In this document: in pieces, positions 1 through 7,921 of the stretch | Layout of the letters: the number at the start of each line of letters is the position of its first letter | How positions within the stretch are numbered: the stretch's first letter is position 1 | Origin: Evtepia gabavorous | GTDB lineage: Bacteria > Bacillota > Clostridia > Oscillospirales > Oscillospiraceae | DNA: 64,000 nucleotides | Assembly (NCBI RefSeq): GCF_003425665.1 | Contig: NZ_QQRQ01000006.1 | Coordinates: forward strand, 58,309 to 122,308 | Direction: 5' to 3' | Program-made: the position numbers and the translations under genes | Notes under the pieces: generated by a model | What the model was told of the DNA's origin: nothing | The model's database searches: none | The model's input: the letters and a program-made list of their open reading frames with translations, nothing else

Positions 1-93
1 GAAAACCCTTGGTTTTTTCTTAAAAACACGTTTTTAAGACGTACACTTGTCCATAAAAAAGGAGTGGCGTTTCTGACTGCCCAGATGGGAACG

Positions 94-123
94 TTGACAG
101 AGCAAGGACAAAAATGCTATATT
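94..123 (+). promoter_or_regulatory. Candidate sigma-A promoter
   Basis: TTGACA (94-99) and TATATT (118-123) are separated by 18 bases. No gene in the + direction is visible downstream before the convergent transporter gene, so the transcript, if any, would be short or antisense to it. The rest of 1-168 has no convincing gene; it holds AT-rich short inverted repeats (for example around 19-40). Confidence 0.4.
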
Positions 124-130
124 CTGAATA

Positions 131-142
131 GAACATATGTTC
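131..142. promoter_or_regulatory. Possible LexA (SOS) box
   Basis: GAACATATGTTC is a perfect 12-base palindrome fitting the Gram-positive LexA/DinR core GAAC-N4-GTTC. It lies at the expected transcription start of the promoter at 94-123, where a repressor would block it. The flanking C and G of the full consensus are A and T here. Chance occurrence is possible because the region is AT-rich. Confidence 0.35.
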
Positions 143-168
143 TAATTTGGCAAAATAAAGGAAAATGT

Positions 169-1302
169 TTAGAGCAAATGGAGATGATTCATGAGAAAGC
201 AGGCAAGCAGGAGCAGTCCGCCTAAGCAGAGATTACATACCGTAAAGCAAAGAAGATATTTCTTCCGCTGGTCGGGGTATTCTTTGGCAACAACCTTGTA
301 GGAAATGAGGCTGGCCATTGAGGCGATGAGAGAACCAAGTCCCCCTAAGTTACATCCGATCATCAGTGCTTGCCATTGGGAAGTAAACCCGGATAGTAAT
401 AGAGCGGTTGGTACATTGCTGATCACTTGACTGGTCAACATAGCCACCGGTGCCACGTGATTTGTAAGGAGGGAGGCAAGGAAAGTCTGGAAGTCACCAA
501 TGCATCCGAGGTTTCCAATGAAAATAAAAAGAGCAAAAAATGTTCCCAGAAGGGAATAGTCAAGGTCAGCCAGTACACTTTTGTCTGTGAAAAAAAGAAA
601 AATAAAAATGCAAAGGGCGATGAGAATAGGAGGGATGGTTTGAAAAATCCCTAAAAGACATAGGGAGAAGCCGACGGAGGAACATAGAAAGCACTTTGGG
701 TCCGGTGGCTTTGCTGGGGAGAAAGACATCGGAACGGAGGTGGACCTCCGGAAAAGGATGAGAAGCGTCAAGCAGAGCGCGGATAGTAAGACATAGGGAA
801 GCATGAGTTGGCAGAGTTGTCCAAAATGAAGGTTAAACTTGGTATACAGGTATAGATTCTGGGGGTTTCCCATCGGGGTTAGCATACTACCTAAATTTGC
901 AGCGACGGTTTGCATGACGACCAGAGGGACTATGAGGGATTCTTGATTTGCCATTTGCAGCACGGTGAGACCGAAAGGAACAAAAATAAGTAAGGAAACA
1001 TCGTTTGTAATTACCATGCTGGAGATAAAAGGTAAAAAAACGAGAGAGAATAGCATTTTCCGGGAGGTAGTGGCTCTCTTGATTAAGTGATTCCCAAGGT
1101 AGAGAAACAATCCGGCTTTTTGAAATCCTTTGGTAACTGCCATCAGGCTAAACAAAAGAAATAGTGTGTCCCAATCAACATAGGCAATGTAAGAAAGATT
1201 GGGAGGGACAATCATGGAGAAGATGAGAGCTAATGCAATTGCGATACACAGAATCGTTTCTTTCTGAACAAACCCAATACAGCGTTTTACAAATTTTGAC
1301 AT
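169..1302 (-). CDS. SLC13/ArsB/NhaD-superfamily ion transporter
   Basis: Integral membrane protein of about 377 residues with ten or more hydrophobic segments. The stretch MVITNDVSLLIFVPFG followed by the GSMLTPMGNPQN loop is typical of the ion transporter superfamily (citrate, arsenite, Na+/H+ or dicarboxylate carriers). A second, degenerate half with QVISNVPTALLLSG gives the usual inverted two-repeat layout. The ATG at 1302 is chosen because an upstream extension would run through tRNA-Tyr; a GGAG lies 11 bases before it. Substrate cannot be read from sequence. Base composition is clearly more AT-rich than the rest of the window and the gene sits next to tRNA genes, which suggests transfer. 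Confidence 0.75.
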   Translation of the reverse strand: MSKFVKRCIGFVQKETILCIAIALALIFSMIVPPNLSYIAYVDWDTLFLLFSLMAVTKGFQKAGLFLYLGNHLIKRATTSRKMLFSLVFLPFISSMVITNDVSLLIFVPFGLTVLQMANQESLIVPLVVMQTVAANLGSMLTPMGNPQNLYLYTKFNLHFGQLCQLMLPYVLLSALCLTLLILFRRSTSVPMSFSPAKPPDPKCFLCSSVGFSLCLLGIFQTIPPILIALCIFIFLFFTDKSVLADLDYSLLGTFFALFIFIGNLGCIGDFQTFLASLLTNHVAPVAMLTSQVISNVPTALLLSGFTSQWQALMIGCNLGGLGSLIASMASLISYKVVAKEYPDQRKKYLLCFTVCNLCLGGLLLLACFLMNHLHLL

Positions 1303-1335
1303 AAGGACATGAACTCCAGGAAAAGGAAAGAAATG

Positions 1336-1368
1336 AAAAAGTGACCGATTATAAAATCGATCACTTTC
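1336..1368 (-). terminator. Intrinsic terminator of the tRNA unit
   Basis: A 12-base stem (1338-1349 with 1355-1366) is followed on the minus strand by a run of five T, directly after the CCA end of tRNA-Tyr. Confidence 0.8.
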
Positions 1369-1371
1369 TTG

Positions 1372-1456
1372 TGGTGGAGGAGGATGGATTCGAACCATCG
1401 AAGTCGTCGACAACAGATTTACAGTCTGCCCCCTTTGGCCACTCGGGAACTCCTCC
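1372..1456 (-). tRNA. tRNA-Tyr(GTA)
   Basis: 85 nt with encoded CCA and a long variable arm as expected for a class II bacterial tRNA-Tyr. The acceptor GGAGGAG pairs with CTCCTCC, the anticodon loop reads CTGTAAA, and the T-loop is GGTTCGAATCC. It lies 9 bases downstream of tRNA-Thr in one transcript. Confidence 0.97.
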
Positions 1457-1465
1457 ATATGAAAT

Positions 1466-1541
1466 TGGAGCTGGTGGACGGACTCGAACCCCCGACCTGC
1501 TGATTACAAATCAGCTGCTCTACCAACTGAGCTACACCAGC
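1466..1541 (-). tRNA. tRNA-Thr(TGT)
   Basis: 76 nt with encoded CCA. The acceptor GCTGGTG pairs with CACCAGC, the D-arm contains AGCTCAGTTGGTAGAGC, and the loop TTGTAA gives anticodon TGT (codon ACA). First gene of a two-tRNA transcript with tRNA-Tyr. Confidence 0.97.
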
Positions 1542-1567
1542 ATAGGTACTCATCCGCAGCGAGGATT

Positions 1568-1596
1568 AGTCTAACAGATGGCAGCTGTTTTGTCAA
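1568..1596 (-). promoter_or_regulatory. Promoter of tRNA-Thr/tRNA-Tyr
   Basis: On the minus strand TTGACA (1596-1591) is followed after 17 bases by TAGACT (1573-1568), 26 bases before tRNA-Thr. Confidence 0.75.
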
Positions 1597-1623
1597 TAGT
1601 TTTTTGAAAAAAGAAGGGATTTT

Positions 1624-2067
1624 TTGTGGAGTGAAACCGGAGGCAGGTGGGGAAGGAGGACATGGAAGCTGAGGAGAAGGCAGAGTGGGTTTCCCTTTCG
1701 GGACAAGCAGCGGGATTTCCCCTGGGCAATCTGCCCCGTATGCGGACAGGAACAGTATCAGGAGGATCTGCCGCTGGAGGAAGGCCGGTGCCTGGCGTGC
1801 CGGCGGCGGGCGCGTAAGAGAGAGGAGGATGCTATGACATTGCGGGAGATGTCCGTGGAGTACCGGGCCCAGGCCCAGGCGCTCCGGGGACGGATGCAGG
1901 AGCTGGAGAAGGCGTGGAAACAGACGAAGGACCCGGCGGAGCGGGCCAATTTGGAGGGAAGAATCTGGACGCTGGAGGTCCTCTGGCGGGAGACCCGGGA
2001 TCAGGCGGTTTTGCTGGAGCGTTACTATGAAAGGGGGTACCACCGCAATGAAAAGTATACGTTATAG
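1624..2067 (+). CDS. Zinc-ribbon and coiled-coil protein of unknown function
   Basis: The frame contains CPVCG...CLACRR, two CxxC pairs 19 residues apart that form a likely zinc ribbon. A charged helical segment follows, rich in Glu, Arg and Gln, that looks like a short coiled coil. I do not recognise the family. The start is unsettled. TTG at 1624 has no good ribosome site, while ATG at 1834 sits 6 bases after GAGGAGG and would give a 77-residue protein without the ribbon. The ribbon is too regular to ignore, so either a non-standard start or two in-frame products is possible. It overlaps the next gene by 20 bases, so the two are probably translated together. Confidence 0.5.
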   Translation: MWSETGGRWGRRTWKLRRRQSGFPFRDKQRDFPWAICPVCGQEQYQEDLPLEEGRCLACRRRARKREEDAMTLREMSVEYRAQAQALRGRMQELEKAWKQTKDPAERANLEGRIWTLEVLWRETRDQAVLLERYYERGYHRNEKYTL

Positions 2068-2425
2068 GAGAGGACGGGAAAACGAACGGGACCTGGCGGT
2101 GTACACCCGCCTGATGGCCGAGGACAACGGCAGCCAGCTCCAGCAGCTGCGCCGAAATCTGGCCCAGGCGCTTCGGGAGGAGGTGACGGAGCGCCAGAAG
2201 CAGGTCCTGTTTTTATACTATAACCAGGGGCTTACCATGCGGGAGATTGGAGCGGCGCTGGGGGTGGACCGGAGTACGGTGTCCCGCACCATAAAGCGGG
2301 GAGAAGCCCGGCTCCACCGCTGCCTGCGCTATGGCGGGGCGGCGTTGCTCCGAGGGTCTCTGGGGGAGGAGGGAAGAAAAAATTTTCGGCACGCCGTTGA
2401 CAAACGGGTTTTCCGGGGAAGATAA
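2048..2425 (+). CDS. Small sigma-70 region 4-like HTH protein
   Basis: 125 residues. Positions roughly 40-95 read VTERQKQVLFLYYNQGLTM then REIGAALGVDRSTVSRTIKRG, the tetrahelical HTH of sigma region 4 (-35 recognition). There is no region 2, so it is not a complete sigma factor. Such stand-alone proteins occur widely in Clostridia and phages, with poorly known roles. The ATG at 2048 is preferred because AAAGGGGG lies 10 bases upstream. It overlaps the preceding zinc-ribbon gene, which suggests a functional pair. Confidence 0.7.
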   Translation: MKSIRYRRGRENERDLAVYTRLMAEDNGSQLQQLRRNLAQALREEVTERQKQVLFLYYNQGLTMREIGAALGVDRSTVSRTIKRGEARLHRCLRYGGAALLRGSLGEEGRKNFRHAVDKRVFRGR

Positions 2426-2460
2426 TACAGACACGAAGTAAGCCAAAGGGGGAAGGCGGC

Positions 2461-3072
2461 ATGAAAGAAAATCCGATCCGGGACCTGTTGGCCCAGGGAA
2501 ACTGGGGGGAGGACCAGGCCCTGCTCCAGGGGCTGAGGCAGTGGCAGTATGCACCTGTGCTCTGGCAGGCCTATGAGACCTTGCAGGAGGAGGCTTTGTT
2601 TCACAGCCAGGTGCATGGCCCCGGCCACATTCACCGGGTTCTTCTCCTGGCGGCGCTGCTCTGCTGGAAGGAGGGTGCGCCGGAGGAGATGGTCCGGCAG
2701 GTGTTCCGGGCGGCCAGCTATCACGATGTGGGAAGGACCTTTGACGGATATGATATCTACCATGGGGCTCGGTCCGCCCTCCGTCTGGCGGCGCTGACAG
2801 GCCAGACGGGGGAGGCCCTGGTGGAGCTGCAGGCGGCGGTGACCGCCCATTCCCGTCCGGACCGGGAGATGGCGTCCATTGTGGCCTCGTTCCAGCCGCG
2901 GGACCTGCCCCACGCCATGGCGCTGACCCGTCTTCTGAAGGATGCGGACAACCTGGACCGAGTGCGTCTGGGCGACTTGGACCCAAAGTTTCTCCGGCAT
3001 GACAGCGCTAAGGACTTAGTGGGTTTTGCCCAGCGCTTGTTTCAGAGGGACCAGGCGGCACGAGAACCATAA
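2461..3072 (+). CDS. HD-domain phosphohydrolase
   Basis: 203 residues with an HD-superfamily core. Histidines in HGPGH (52-56), the HD doublet in SYHDVGR (His88-Asp89), His101 and an Asp in KDADNLDR supply the expected metal ligands. Members hydrolyse phosphomonoesters or nucleotides; the substrate here is unknown. The protein is probably cytoplasmic. It starts 35 bases after the sigma-like gene and is followed by a strong terminator, so it may be the last gene of that unit. Confidence 0.75.
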   Translation: MKENPIRDLLAQGNWGEDQALLQGLRQWQYAPVLWQAYETLQEEALFHSQVHGPGHIHRVLLLAALLCWKEGAPEEMVRQVFRAASYHDVGRTFDGYDIYHGARSALRLAALTGQTGEALVELQAAVTAHSRPDREMASIVASFQPRDLPHAMALTRLLKDADNLDRVRLGDLDPKFLRHDSAKDLVGFAQRLFQRDQAAREP

Positions 3073-3082
3073 GGATGCCCAG

Positions 3083-3119
3083 CGGGATGGCCGGCAGTAA
3101 GCCGGCTGTCCCGTTTTTT
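3083..3119 (+). terminator. Intrinsic terminator after the HD hydrolase
   Basis: A 13-base GC-rich stem (3083-3095 with 3101-3113) with a 5-base loop is followed by six T. Confidence 0.9.
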
Positions 3120-3187
3120 GTCGAATCTGCCTGAAAACGCCCCTGGAATGTTGTGCAGTCGGTGCAGCGGTTTGGAAGAAAGAAACC

Positions 3188-3216
3188 TTTACATTTGCCG
3201 GGTCGAATGATACAAT
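3188..3216 (+). promoter_or_regulatory. Promoter of the pantothenate operon
   Basis: TTTACA (3188-3193) and TACAAT (3211-3216) with exact 17-base spacing. The next coding start is at 3374, leaving an untranslated leader of about 150 bases. Confidence 0.85.
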
Positions 3217-3224
3217 AGCCGCGT

Positions 3225-3373
3225 TGGCCGGCCCCCAATCGCTTTTGAAGGGCCGGGCGGCAAACGGATGGTATTCCGAATAGGAAACTGTACCGGCATA
3301 TTCCCTGCGGGTCCGCTGCTCCGGCACGGGACCCATCGCGTCACCCTGACCTGTGGAAAGGCAAGGTGATCGG
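3225..3373 (+). promoter_or_regulatory. Structured 5' leader; candidate pan-motif RNA
   Basis: The leader folds by eye into several hairpins: CCGGCCC/GGGCCGG, GGTA-TTCC/GGAA-TACC with an unpaired ACTG, and GGGTCC/GGACCC. A last one, TCACC/GGTGA, covers the ribosome site just before the ATG at 3374. A conserved RNA called the pan motif is known in leaders of panB/panC/panD operons in Firmicutes, and the context fits. I could not match its consensus base by base, so the class is inference. A covariance-model scan would decide. Confidence 0.4.
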
Positions 3374-4234
3374 ATGAAGATTGGATTCATTGGAGCGGGA
3401 AAAGTTGGCTTCTCCCTGGGGCAGTTTTTTGTCCAGGGTGGCCTCCCAGTGACCGGCTATTACAGCAGGCACCGAGGGTCGGCCCAGGAAGCGGCGGCAT
3501 GGACTGGCACGAAGCAATACGAATCTTTGGAGTCGTTGGTTCGGGCGAGTGACGCGTTATTTTTGACCGTTCCGGATGGAGCGATTGCCTCAGTGTTTGC
3601 ACAGCTGAGGGAATTTGACCTGGCAGGAAAACAGATTTGTCATTGCAGCGGCGCACTGACCGCCCGGGAAGCCTTTCCCGGGGTGGAGGAGACAGGCGCC
3701 GGTCACTATTCGATCCACCCGTTGTTCCCCCTCTGCGACAAGACCGTCGCCTGGCGGGAATTACCGGGTGCTTTTTTCTGCCTGGAGGGCCATGGCCCCC
3801 ACCTGGACTGGTGGGCGGAGCGGCTGGCTTCTCTGGGGGCCAGGGTGCGGATTCTCCCCAGCCGGGGAAAAGAGGCCTACCATGCCGCCTGCACCGTGGC
3901 CAGCAACCTGATGTGTGCGCTGGTTCAGGAGAGTGTGGCACTGTTGCGGGGCTGCGGGTTCTCCCAGCGGGAGGCCCTGGACGCATTGGCCCCCCTGATG
4001 AAAGCCAATCTGGCCCATCTTCTCCAGGTGGGTCCCCAGCAGGCTTTGACAGGGCCTGTGGAGCGAGGGGACACTGCCACGGTGGCCAAACATTTGGCCT
4101 GCTTGACCGGGGAGGATGCCCGGCAGGTTTATCGGGGGGCCTCCCGCATGCTGGTGGAGTTGGCACGAAACAAGCACCCGGACATTGACGCGGAGTCTAT
4201 GAACGAGATACTAAAGGAAGGATCGAACCGATGA
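3374..4234 (+). CDS. panG: Rossmann-like/DUF2520 protein; candidate ketopantoate reductase (PanG type)
   Basis: 286 residues. The N-terminus MKIGFIGAGKVGFSLG is a GxGxxG NAD(P)-binding Rossmann fold. The second half, with GHYSIHPLFPL, a KEAYHAACTVASN helix and TGPVERGDTATVAKHL, is the DUF2520 helical domain. It is the first gene of the pantothenate operon and overlaps panB by 4 bases (ATGA). No panE is visible in the window, so the missing NADPH-dependent reduction of ketopantoate is its obvious job. A non-PanE reductase family named PanG is known, and I place this gene there by context and fold. GTG at 3353 is an alternative start; ATG at 3374 is preferred. Function is inferred. Confidence 0.65.
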   Translation: MKIGFIGAGKVGFSLGQFFVQGGLPVTGYYSRHRGSAQEAAAWTGTKQYESLESLVRASDALFLTVPDGAIASVFAQLREFDLAGKQICHCSGALTAREAFPGVEETGAGHYSIHPLFPLCDKTVAWRELPGAFFCLEGHGPHLDWWAERLASLGARVRILPSRGKEAYHAACTVASNLMCALVQESVALLRGCGFSQREALDALAPLMKANLAHLLQVGPQQALTGPVERGDTATVAKHLACLTGEDARQVYRGASRMLVELARNKHPDIDAESMNEILKEGSNR

Positions 4235-5112
4235 AACAGAACAATGTTGTCACCTTAGCAGCCATGAAAGCCCGGGGGGAAAAAATCTCCCAGCTCACCT
4301 GCTACGACTATTCCACCGCCCGGCTGATGGACCAGGCGGGCATCAACATGATCCTGGTGGGGGACAGCCTGGGGATGACCATGCAGGGCTATTCCGACAC
4401 CCTGCCGGTAACCCTGGAGGAGATGATCCTCTATGGCCGCAGCGTGGCCCGGGGATGCCGGAATGCCTTTGTGGTTTTGGACATGCCCTTTATGAGTTAC
4501 CAGGTCTCCCCGGAGCAGGCCCTGGCCAATGCCGGCCGAATGATGAAAGAGACCGGCGTGGACGGCGTGAAGCTGGAGGGCGGCGAAGGGATCTGCCCCC
4601 AGATCCGGGCCATCACCGCCGCCGGCATTCCGGTCTGCGCCCATGTGGGGATGACCCCGCAGTCCTACCACGCTTTTGGGGGCTTTACGGTACAGGGCAA
4701 GGGGGAAGCCGGCGCGGCCCGTCTGCTGAAGGATGCCTTGACGGTGCAGGAAGCTGGGGCCTTTGCCGTGGTTCTGGAGTGTGTTCCCCCTAAGCTGGCC
4801 GCGCTGATCTCCCGGAAGCTGGACATCATCACCATCGGCATTGGGGCCGGCGGGGGCTGTGATGGCCAAGTGCTGGTCTACCAGGATATGCTGGGGATCA
4901 CCGAAGGACAGACGCCAAAGTTTGTCAAGGCGTTTGCCCAGGTGGGACAGCAGATGATGGAGGCCTTTCAGGCCTATGACAGCCAGGTGAAGAGCGGTGC
5001 TTTTCCCGCCCCGGCCCAGACCTATGCCAAAAGCGACTGCGGCGATGAAGTGCTGAACCGACTGGACGAGAGCCAGTCGGCCCCGCTGCTGTCCGTCTGT
5101 TCTACGCAGTGA
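4231..5112 (+). CDS. panB: 3-methyl-2-oxobutanoate hydroxymethyltransferase
   Basis: 293 residues, close to family length. It transfers a hydroxymethyl group from methylene-tetrahydrofolate to ketoisovalerate to make ketopantoate. Visible family motifs are KISQLTCYDYSTARLMDQAG, ILVGDSLGMTMQGY with the Mg-binding aspartate, VKLEGG, and AHVGMTPQSYHAFGGF near mid-protein. The (beta/alpha)8 barrel is complete. It is translationally coupled to the upstream reductase gene (ATGA) and followed 11 bases later by panC. Confidence 0.97.
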   Translation: MKQNNVVTLAAMKARGEKISQLTCYDYSTARLMDQAGINMILVGDSLGMTMQGYSDTLPVTLEEMILYGRSVARGCRNAFVVLDMPFMSYQVSPEQALANAGRMMKETGVDGVKLEGGEGICPQIRAITAAGIPVCAHVGMTPQSYHAFGGFTVQGKGEAGAARLLKDALTVQEAGAFAVVLECVPPKLAALISRKLDIITIGIGAGGGCDGQVLVYQDMLGITEGQTPKFVKAFAQVGQQMMEAFQAYDSQVKSGAFPAPAQTYAKSDCGDEVLNRLDESQSAPLLSVCSTQ

Positions 5113-5123
5113 GGAGGAAGACC

Positions 5124-5975
5124 ATGCTGATTGCAACAACCTGTTCTGAGGTGCGGGCCCAGGTGGCGGCCTGGAAAAAGGAGGGACTGACCGTGGGGCT
5201 GGTCCCCACCATGGGATATCTCCATGAGGGCCATGCCAGCCTGGTGGAGGAAGCGGTCCGCCAGTGCGACCGGGTGGTGGTGTCCGACTTTGTCAACCCC
5301 ACCCAGTTTGGCCCCAATGAGGACCTGGAGGCCTATCCCCGGGATTTCCGCCGGGACTGCGCTATTCTGGAGGCCCACGGCTGCCATTTGGTGTTTCATC
5401 CCACTGTGGAGGAGATGTACCCGCCCGACGCGGCGACCTATGTGGAAATGCTATCTGAGATGCCCAAACAGCTGTGCGGCAAGACCCGCCCCATCCATTT
5501 CCGGGGCGTGTGCACCGTGGTGGCCAAGCTATTCAATATTGTCACCCCGGACAAGGCGTTCTTTGGCCAAAAGGACGCCCAGCAGCTGGCCATTCTCCGC
5601 CGGATGGTCCGGGACCTGTCCTATGGAATCACGCTGGTGGGCTGCCCTATTGTCCGGGAGCCCGACGGACTGGCCAAGTCCTCCCGCAATACCTATTTAA
5701 GTAAAGAGGAACGCCGGGCCGCATTGGTGCTTTCCCAGGCTGTGGCCCTGGGGGAGGACCTGGTGGCCTCCGGGGAGACCGATGCCCGCAGCATTGTGAC
5801 GGCGATGACCGACCACATTGCCGCAGAGCCCCTGGCCAGAGTGGACTATGTCTCCGCTGTGGATGGGGAGACCATGGAGCCGGTGGATCAAATTCGGGAA
5901 GGGGTTCTGGTGGCGCTGGCGGTCTATATTGGAAAAACCCGTCTCATTGATAATTTTCTTGTGGAGGGCAGATGA
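5124..5975 (+). CDS. panC: Pantothenate synthetase (pantoate-beta-alanine ligase)
   Basis: 283 residues. It joins pantoate and beta-alanine using ATP. The motifs [15 protein letters not shown] (HIGH-like), [34 protein letters not shown] and KSSRNTYLS (KMSKS-like) place it in the cytidylyltransferase-type ligases. ATG at 5124 lies 6 bases after GAGGAGG and is preferred over GTG at 5109. It lies between panB and panD in one operon. Confidence 0.97.
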   Translation: MLIATTCSEVRAQVAAWKKEGLTVGLVPTMGYLHEGHASLVEEAVRQCDRVVVSDFVNPTQFGPNEDLEAYPRDFRRDCAILEAHGCHLVFHPTVEEMYPPDAATYVEMLSEMPKQLCGKTRPIHFRGVCTVVAKLFNIVTPDKAFFGQKDAQQLAILRRMVRDLSYGITLVGCPIVREPDGLAKSSRNTYLSKEERRAALVLSQAVALGEDLVASGETDARSIVTAMTDHIAAEPLARVDYVSAVDGETMEPVDQIREGVLVALAVYIGKTRLIDNFLVEGR

Positions 5976-5976
5976 T

Positions 5977-6372
5977 ATGACGGTGGAGATGCTGAAGGGA
6001 AAAATCCATCGGGCCACGGTGGTCCAGGCGGAGCTTCATTACGTGGGGTCTATCACCGTGGACCAGGCACTGCTGGAGGCCGCTGGGATTTTGGAGTATG
6101 AGAAGGTCCAGATTGTGGACATCGACAATGGCAGCCGCTTTGAGACTTACACCATCGCCGGGGAGCGGGGCTCGGGGATGATCTGCCTCAACGGGGCTGC
6201 TGCCCGGTGCGTCAGCGTGGGGGACAAAATCATCATCATGTCCTATGCCCACATGACGCCGGAAGAGATTGCCCGGGGATACCACCCCAATGTGGTTTTT
6301 GTGGACGAAGAGAACCAGGTGGCCCGGGTAACAGCCTATGAAAAGCACGGCCTGCTCAAAGACATGGCCTGA
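5977..6372 (+). CDS. panD: Aspartate 1-decarboxylase precursor
   Basis: 131 residues. It decarboxylates aspartate to beta-alanine, the second PanC substrate. With the start at 5977 the self-cleavage pair falls exactly at Gly24-Ser25 (HYVGSITVD), as in E. coli, and this fixes the start. Serine 25 becomes the pyruvoyl group. [14 protein letters not shown] and MSYAHM are further family signatures. One base separates it from panC. A GGAGGG sits about 9 bases before the ATG. Confidence 0.97.
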   Translation: MTVEMLKGKIHRATVVQAELHYVGSITVDQALLEAAGILEYEKVQIVDIDNGSRFETYTIAGERGSGMICLNGAAARCVSVGDKIIIMSYAHMTPEEIARGYHPNVVFVDEENQVARVTAYEKHGLLKDMA

Positions 6373-6440
6373 GCCATTCCCCCTGTGGGGACGTGAAGAA
6401 GGATGCGTCGGTATGCCGGCGAGATTGGAGCGAGAGATTC

Positions 6441-7637
6441 ATGGAAAATCTGCAAGGAAAGTGCGTCCTGCTGTGTGTGTCCGGCGGCATTGCCGCCTAT
6501 AAAATGCCCAACGTGGCCAGCGCCCTGCGGAAAGCGGGGGCGGAGGTCCATGTGGTGATGACCCAGAACGCCACTCAGTTTATTACCCCCCTGACCTTTG
6601 AGTCCCTGACCAACCACCGGTGTGTGGTGGACACCTTTGCCCGGGACTTTCAGTATGACATTGCCCACGTCTCCCTGGCCACCGCTGCGGACCTGATTTT
6701 GGTGGCGCCGGCCACCGCCGATGTCATCGCCAAGCTGGCCCATGGCATTGCCGATGACATGCTCACCACGGTGGTTCTGGCGGCCCGCTGCAAAAAACTG
6801 GTGGCCCCGGCCATGAACACGGCGATGCTGGAAAACCCCATCACCCAGGACAATCTTGCTGCCTTGGAGAAGTACGGTTTTTCCATTATCCCCCCGGACA
6901 GCGGCCTCTTGGCCTGCCAAGCGGTGGGCAGTGGGAAGATGCCGGAACCGGAGGTTTTGCTGGACCACATTGCCCGGGAACTGGCCCGGGAGAAGACCCT
7001 GGCCGGGGTTCGGGTGACAGTGACGGCCGGCCCCACCCAGGAGGCCCTGGACCCGGTGCGCTACCTTACCAACCACAGCTCCGGCCGGATGGGGTATGCC
7101 ATTGCCCGGGAGGCCATGCTCCGGGGGGCGCAGGTGACCCTGGTCTCCGGACCGGTGGACCTGCCCTTGGTTCCCTTTGTGGAGACCCGTCCGGTGACCA
7201 CGGCGGCGGACATGTTCCGGGCGGTGCGGGATCTGCTGCCCGCCACGGATGTCCTCATCAAGGCCGCCGCTGTGGCGGACTACCGGCCGGCCCAGGTGGC
7301 CTCGGATAAGATGAAAAAGTCGGACCAGGACTTGTCCATCCCCCTGGAGCGCACCGATGACATTCTGGGATGGGTGGCGGAGCACCGCCATCCCGGCCTC
7401 TTTGTCTGCGGCTTTTCCATGGAGACCCGGGATATGGTGGCAAACTCCCGGGCCAAGCTGGAGCGAAAGAAGCTGGATATGATTGTGGCCAACAACCTGA
7501 AAGTGGCCGGCGCGGGCTTTGGGACCAAGACCAATGTGGTCACCCTCATCACCCGGGAGGGGGAGCGGGAACTGCCCCTCATGGGAAAGGATCAGGTGGC
7601 GGCCCATCTGCTGGACGAGATTCAGCGGCGCCGGTGA
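6441..7637 (+). CDS. coaBC: Bifunctional phosphopantothenoylcysteine decarboxylase/synthetase
   Basis: 398 residues with two domains. Residues 1-190 are the FMN-dependent decarboxylase (CoaC): GGIAAYK, a conserved His in DIAHVSLA, and MNTAML. Residues 190-398 are the CTP-dependent synthetase (CoaB): TAGPTQEALDPVRYLTN, HSSGRMG, KAAAVADYRP and NNLKVAGAGFG. It takes 4'-phosphopantothenate to 4'-phosphopantetheine. Its place at the end of the pan operon links pantothenate synthesis directly to coenzyme A. ATG at 6441 follows GGAG by 10 bases; the longer 6393 start is less likely. Confidence 0.95.
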   Translation: MENLQGKCVLLCVSGGIAAYKMPNVASALRKAGAEVHVVMTQNATQFITPLTFESLTNHRCVVDTFARDFQYDIAHVSLATAADLILVAPATADVIAKLAHGIADDMLTTVVLAARCKKLVAPAMNTAMLENPITQDNLAALEKYGFSIIPPDSGLLACQAVGSGKMPEPEVLLDHIARELAREKTLAGVRVTVTAGPTQEALDPVRYLTNHSSGRMGYAIAREAMLRGAQVTLVSGPVDLPLVPFVETRPVTTAADMFRAVRDLLPATDVLIKAAAVADYRPAQVASDKMKKSDQDLSIPLERTDDILGWVAEHRHPGLFVCGFSMETRDMVANSRAKLERKKLDMIVANNLKVAGAGFGTKTNVVTLITREGERELPLMGKDQVAAHLLDEIQRRR

Positions 7638-7650
7638 ATGCCCAGTGCCG

Positions 7651-7693
7651 AAGGACCCAGGAAGTGTATACACTTCCTGGGTCCTTATTTTTC
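7651..7693 (+). terminator. Terminator of the pan-coaBC operon
   Basis: A perfect palindromic stem of up to 17 pairs (7651-7686, AAGGACCCAGGAAGTG and complement) is followed by ATTTTT. The 7694-7830 stretch holds nothing else I can support. Confidence 0.9.
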
Positions 7694-7833
7694 TCGGAAC
7701 AATCGCCTGCCAGCCTTTGCCCTTTCCCTTCAACTTTCGCCTGACCGTTTTTCCAGAACGCCGCCCCTTGCCGCCGAAGAAGACGGGACAAGGGAAAATG
7801 CTGGAGAAAGCCCCCATCTTTCCCCATGCACCG

Positions 7834-7867
7834 TCCGACAGCCTTTTTTTCCTCCGGTGGGTATAAT
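7834..7867 (+). promoter_or_regulatory. Spo0A-dependent-type promoter of spoIIE
   Basis: TCCGACA (7834-7840) differs by one base from the 0A box TTCGACA and lies at the -35 position. TATAAT follows at 7862-7867, leaving a 21-22 base gap instead of 17. The B. subtilis spoIIE and spoIIG promoters have just this long spacing with 0A boxes over the -35 and are activated by Spo0A-P with sigma-A. The match of architecture and gene is the argument; binding is not shown. Confidence 0.65.
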
Positions 7868-7921
7868 CTGGGCACACGATGCATAGAAAAACAGGTTCGC
7901 CAAACACAGGAGGGATCATCC

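Noticed and set aside
1302..1458. N-terminal extension of the AT-rich transporter
   Set aside because: It would translate tRNA-Tyr and its terminator; the ATG at 1302 gives a normal transporter start.
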